In this document: in pieces, positions 52,347 through 53,784 of the stretch
Layout of the letters: each line of letters begins with the position of its first letter
How positions within the stretch are numbered: position 1 is the stretch's first letter
Assembly: GCA_017887445.1 (NCBI GenBank)
Contig: JAGHIA010000032.1
Location: forward strand, 1 to 53,784
From: Fusicatenibacter sp.
GTDB lineage: Bacteria > Bacillota > Clostridia > Lachnospirales > Lachnospiraceae
Length of the DNA: 53,784 nucleotides
Direction of reading: 5' to 3'
Position numbers and translations under genes: made by a program
The notes under the pieces: model-generated
The model's input: the letters and a program-made list of their open reading frames with translations, nothing else
Told to the model about the DNA's origin: nothing
The model's database searches: none

Positions 52347-52442
52347 GGCGCCCGCGGATGGGTTGTGTAACAGTTCAGCCTGCTGAATCGTTACGATAGG
52401 TTCTGAAACCGTGTGCATTTTCAGAATCCATCCGCGGGCGCC
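52347..52442. terminator. Bidirectional terminator with nested GTAAC palindrome
   Basis: The arms GGCGCCCGCGGATGG and CCATCCGCGGGCGCC (52347-52361 and 52428-52442) enclose two hairpins. One is GTAACAGTTCAG...CTGAATCGTTAC (52367-52394); the other is TTCTGAAA/TTTTCAGAA (52401-52426). It lies between convergent genes. Its shape is a small version of the family E layout. Confidence 0.6.
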
Positions 52443-52491
52443 AACGTTTGTCCCCGGCTTTATGAGATTACCAAGCGCGTTTGAAAATGCT

Positions 52492-53589
52492 TTAACATCC
52501 GGCAATGTGATGGTAAAGCTTTGCCAGACGATCCGCTTCTGCGTCGATGGAATATCCGGCTGCGCGGATCTGGCCGGAAGTGTCTTCCCGTCTGTGAGAA
52601 GACAGGGCGGCGAGGATTTCACCGGCCCATTCTTCCGCGCTGAGTGACAGAGGAAATCTGTGTGCCAGGGGCGTGATACAGATTTCAGGAGAGACGGCGT
52701 CGGAGGCAAAAAGCGGAAGACCGCAGGCCTGAGCTTCGATGGCGGTCAGCGGAAGTCCTTCAAAATGCGAGGGGAGCAGTGCGGCATCCATAGCCTGAAG
52801 CCAGTCAGAAACATTATTCTGGGCGCCTGGGAAGAGAACGGAATGTTCCAGATGCAGGCGCCGCACTTTTTCCTGCATGGACGGCAGCAGTTCCCCGGCG
52901 CCGATCAGGATCAGCCGCGCCTCCGGGCGCAGAAGCGTGATCTGATGGAAAATGTCCAGCAAAAAATCATGGTTCTTCTGATACTGAAACCTCCCTACAT
53001 GCCCCAGCACCAGGTTCTCTTCCAGATGAAGACGGCGGCGCATTTCTTCCCGTATTTCCGGCTGAAAGCGGAATCTGTGTTCGTCGATGGCGTTGCGGAC
53101 GACCTGAAAGGACCGTCCGGGAGGAAAGAGCCACTGTCCGGCGGCATCGGAGCATGCAAAAAACGTGTCCGCCAGAGACGGCAGCCTGCGGCGGTTGCAG
53201 GTATGGAGAAATTTTCTGAGCAGCCCGGGAGGAACCTGCGCGTTGTGGGAATGGGCGATGATATGTGGTATGCAGGCTTTCTTCCCCGCGGTGAGGGGCG
53301 TGAGATTGGCGGCGGACAGCATATTAATATGGAGGATGTCGTACTTGCCGCCGGCCATGGCCAAAGTCATGCAGCGGCGTGCCTTCCACGGATTTTTTCT
53401 TGCGTCGGGCACAGAAAAGACGGAACATCCCATGGAGCGGAATTCATCCTCGAAGGCCAGCTTTTTATGGGTGGATAAGAAATCAATCTGAAAATCATCC
53501 CGGTTCTGCAGGCGCGATACATAATTGTACAGGAAATTTTCCACGCCCCCGGCCTGATAAGATACACCGAACATTAGGATACGGATCAT
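52492..53589 (-). CDS. Glycosyltransferase family 4-type (GT1) protein
   Basis: 365 residues with GT-B fold: N-terminal FGVSYQAGGVENFL, linker, then LVLGHVGRFQYQKNHDFLL near 195 and the donor-binding region PSHFEGLPLTAIEAQACGLP near 275. It likely adds a sugar to a cell-surface polymer at the cytoplasmic face. AAGGAGGA precedes the ATG at 53589. The stop codon directly abuts a family C end (GCGCGTTTGAAAATGCTT on the plus strand, 52484-52493). The acceptor is unknown. Confidence 0.92.
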   Translation of the reverse strand: MIRILMFGVSYQAGGVENFLYNYVSRLQNRDDFQIDFLSTHKKLAFEDEFRSMGCSVFSVPDARKNPWKARRCMTLAMAGGKYDILHINMLSAANLTPLTAGKKACIPHIIAHSHNAQVPPGLLRKFLHTCNRRRLPSLADTFFACSDAAGQWLFPPGRSFQVVRNAIDEHRFRFQPEIREEMRRRLHLEENLVLGHVGRFQYQKNHDFLLDIFHQITLLRPEARLILIGAGELLPSMQEKVRRLHLEHSVLFPGAQNNVSDWLQAMDAALLPSHFEGLPLTAIEAQACGLPLFASDAVSPEICITPLAHRFPLSLSAEEWAGEILAALSSHRREDTSGQIRAAGYSIDAEADRLAKLYHHIAGC

Positions 53590-53607
53590 AGTGTAGGAAT
53601 CCTCCTT

Positions 53608-53652
53608 GTTTTCCTATGGTCTGCGCAGTAAATGCGCAGGCTGAACTGTTAC
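53608..53652 (-). mobile_element. Family B fragment
   Basis: GTTTTCCTATGGTCTGCGCA...TGCGCAGG then CTGAACTGTTAC, matching one end of the B copy at 7809. The other half is missing. It lies directly upstream of the glycosyltransferase. Confidence 0.55.
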
Positions 53653-53658
53653 TGATGC

Positions 53659-53784
53659 TAGAGCGTGTTTGAAAATTCATTCCTGCAATCTGCACGCCCC
53701 ACTTTGCGTGGAATTTGCCCCAAAATCAGTCAGCGTAGCCCGCTACGCCTCCTGATTTCGGAACAAATTCCCCACAAACTGTGA
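53659..53784 (+). mobile_element. Family C element, cut by the window end
   Basis: 126 bp visible, TAGAGCGTGTTTGAA onward, identical to 18096-18221 except for two bases. The right end lies beyond the window. Confidence 0.78.

Overview
The window looks like a piece of a moderately GC-rich Clostridia chromosome, most likely Lachnospiraceae. This is inferred from strong GGAGG ribosome sites, TTG/GTG starts, AgrA/AgrC-type and LytTR regulators, VanY, PcrA, BmrCD-like exporters, an EF-G-like/NYN fusion and a licCA-type phosphocholine locus. I see no plasmid or phage backbone, no rRNA and no CRISPR array.

Layout: 0-2.5 kb has a sugar O-acetyltransferase, tRNA-Arg(ACG) and an Rpn-type PD-(D/E)XK nuclease gene. 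2.7-7.6 kb is an AraC regulator with two ABC half-transporters (siderophore-type arrangement) behind a MarR-like palindrome. 8-12.5 kb has pcrA and a convergent EAL phosphodiesterase. 12.8-18.1 kb is a LytTR regulator, a membrane-less GHKL kinase and two ABC exporters. 18.5-23 kb has an FAD/Rieske oxidoreductase, a truncated tocopherol-cyclase-like gene and a P-type ATPase. 23.4-25.5 kb has a nuclease-family remnant, an AT-rich P-loop kinase and an EamA transporter. 25.9-30 kb is an OmpR/HK/membrane-protein cluster followed by VanY. 30.3-33.6 kb is a phospholipid cluster (PAP2, flippase-like, Pss, Psd). 34.9-36 kb has GtrA and a HIT protein. 36.3-39.8 kb is a BmrCD-like heterodimeric exporter. 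40.4-42.7 kb is an AAA-ATPase/RloB pair (AbiL-like defence) and an ASCH protein. 42.8-46.9 kb has a ribosomal-protection-type GTPase fused to a Rae1/YacP-like NYN nuclease domain, then a diguanylate cyclase. 47-53.6 kb is a phosphocholine/teichoic-acid locus (fused cytidylyltransferase-kinase, flippase, LicD, TagB/F-like) with a convergent glycosyltransferase.

The most unusual content is intergenic. At least five repeat families sit between, beside and sometimes inside genes. Family A (about 144 bp) and family B (about 135 bp) share GTAAC-N-RTTCAG ends. Several copies are flanked by perfect 8-bp direct repeats, including a minimal 28-bp palindrome. Family C (164 bp full length, TA-flanked, GAGCGTGTTTGAA ends) has one copy in frame inside the P-type ATPase. 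Family D carries a Shine-Dalgarno sequence. Family E comprises four 254-449-bp Y-shaped palindromes. Their two small apical hairpins are conserved and show compensatory base changes. Their long arms differ between loci yet stay self-complementary, and in one copy both arms carry the same threefold 47-bp repetition in register. Family E is the best candidate here for an undescribed element or RNA.
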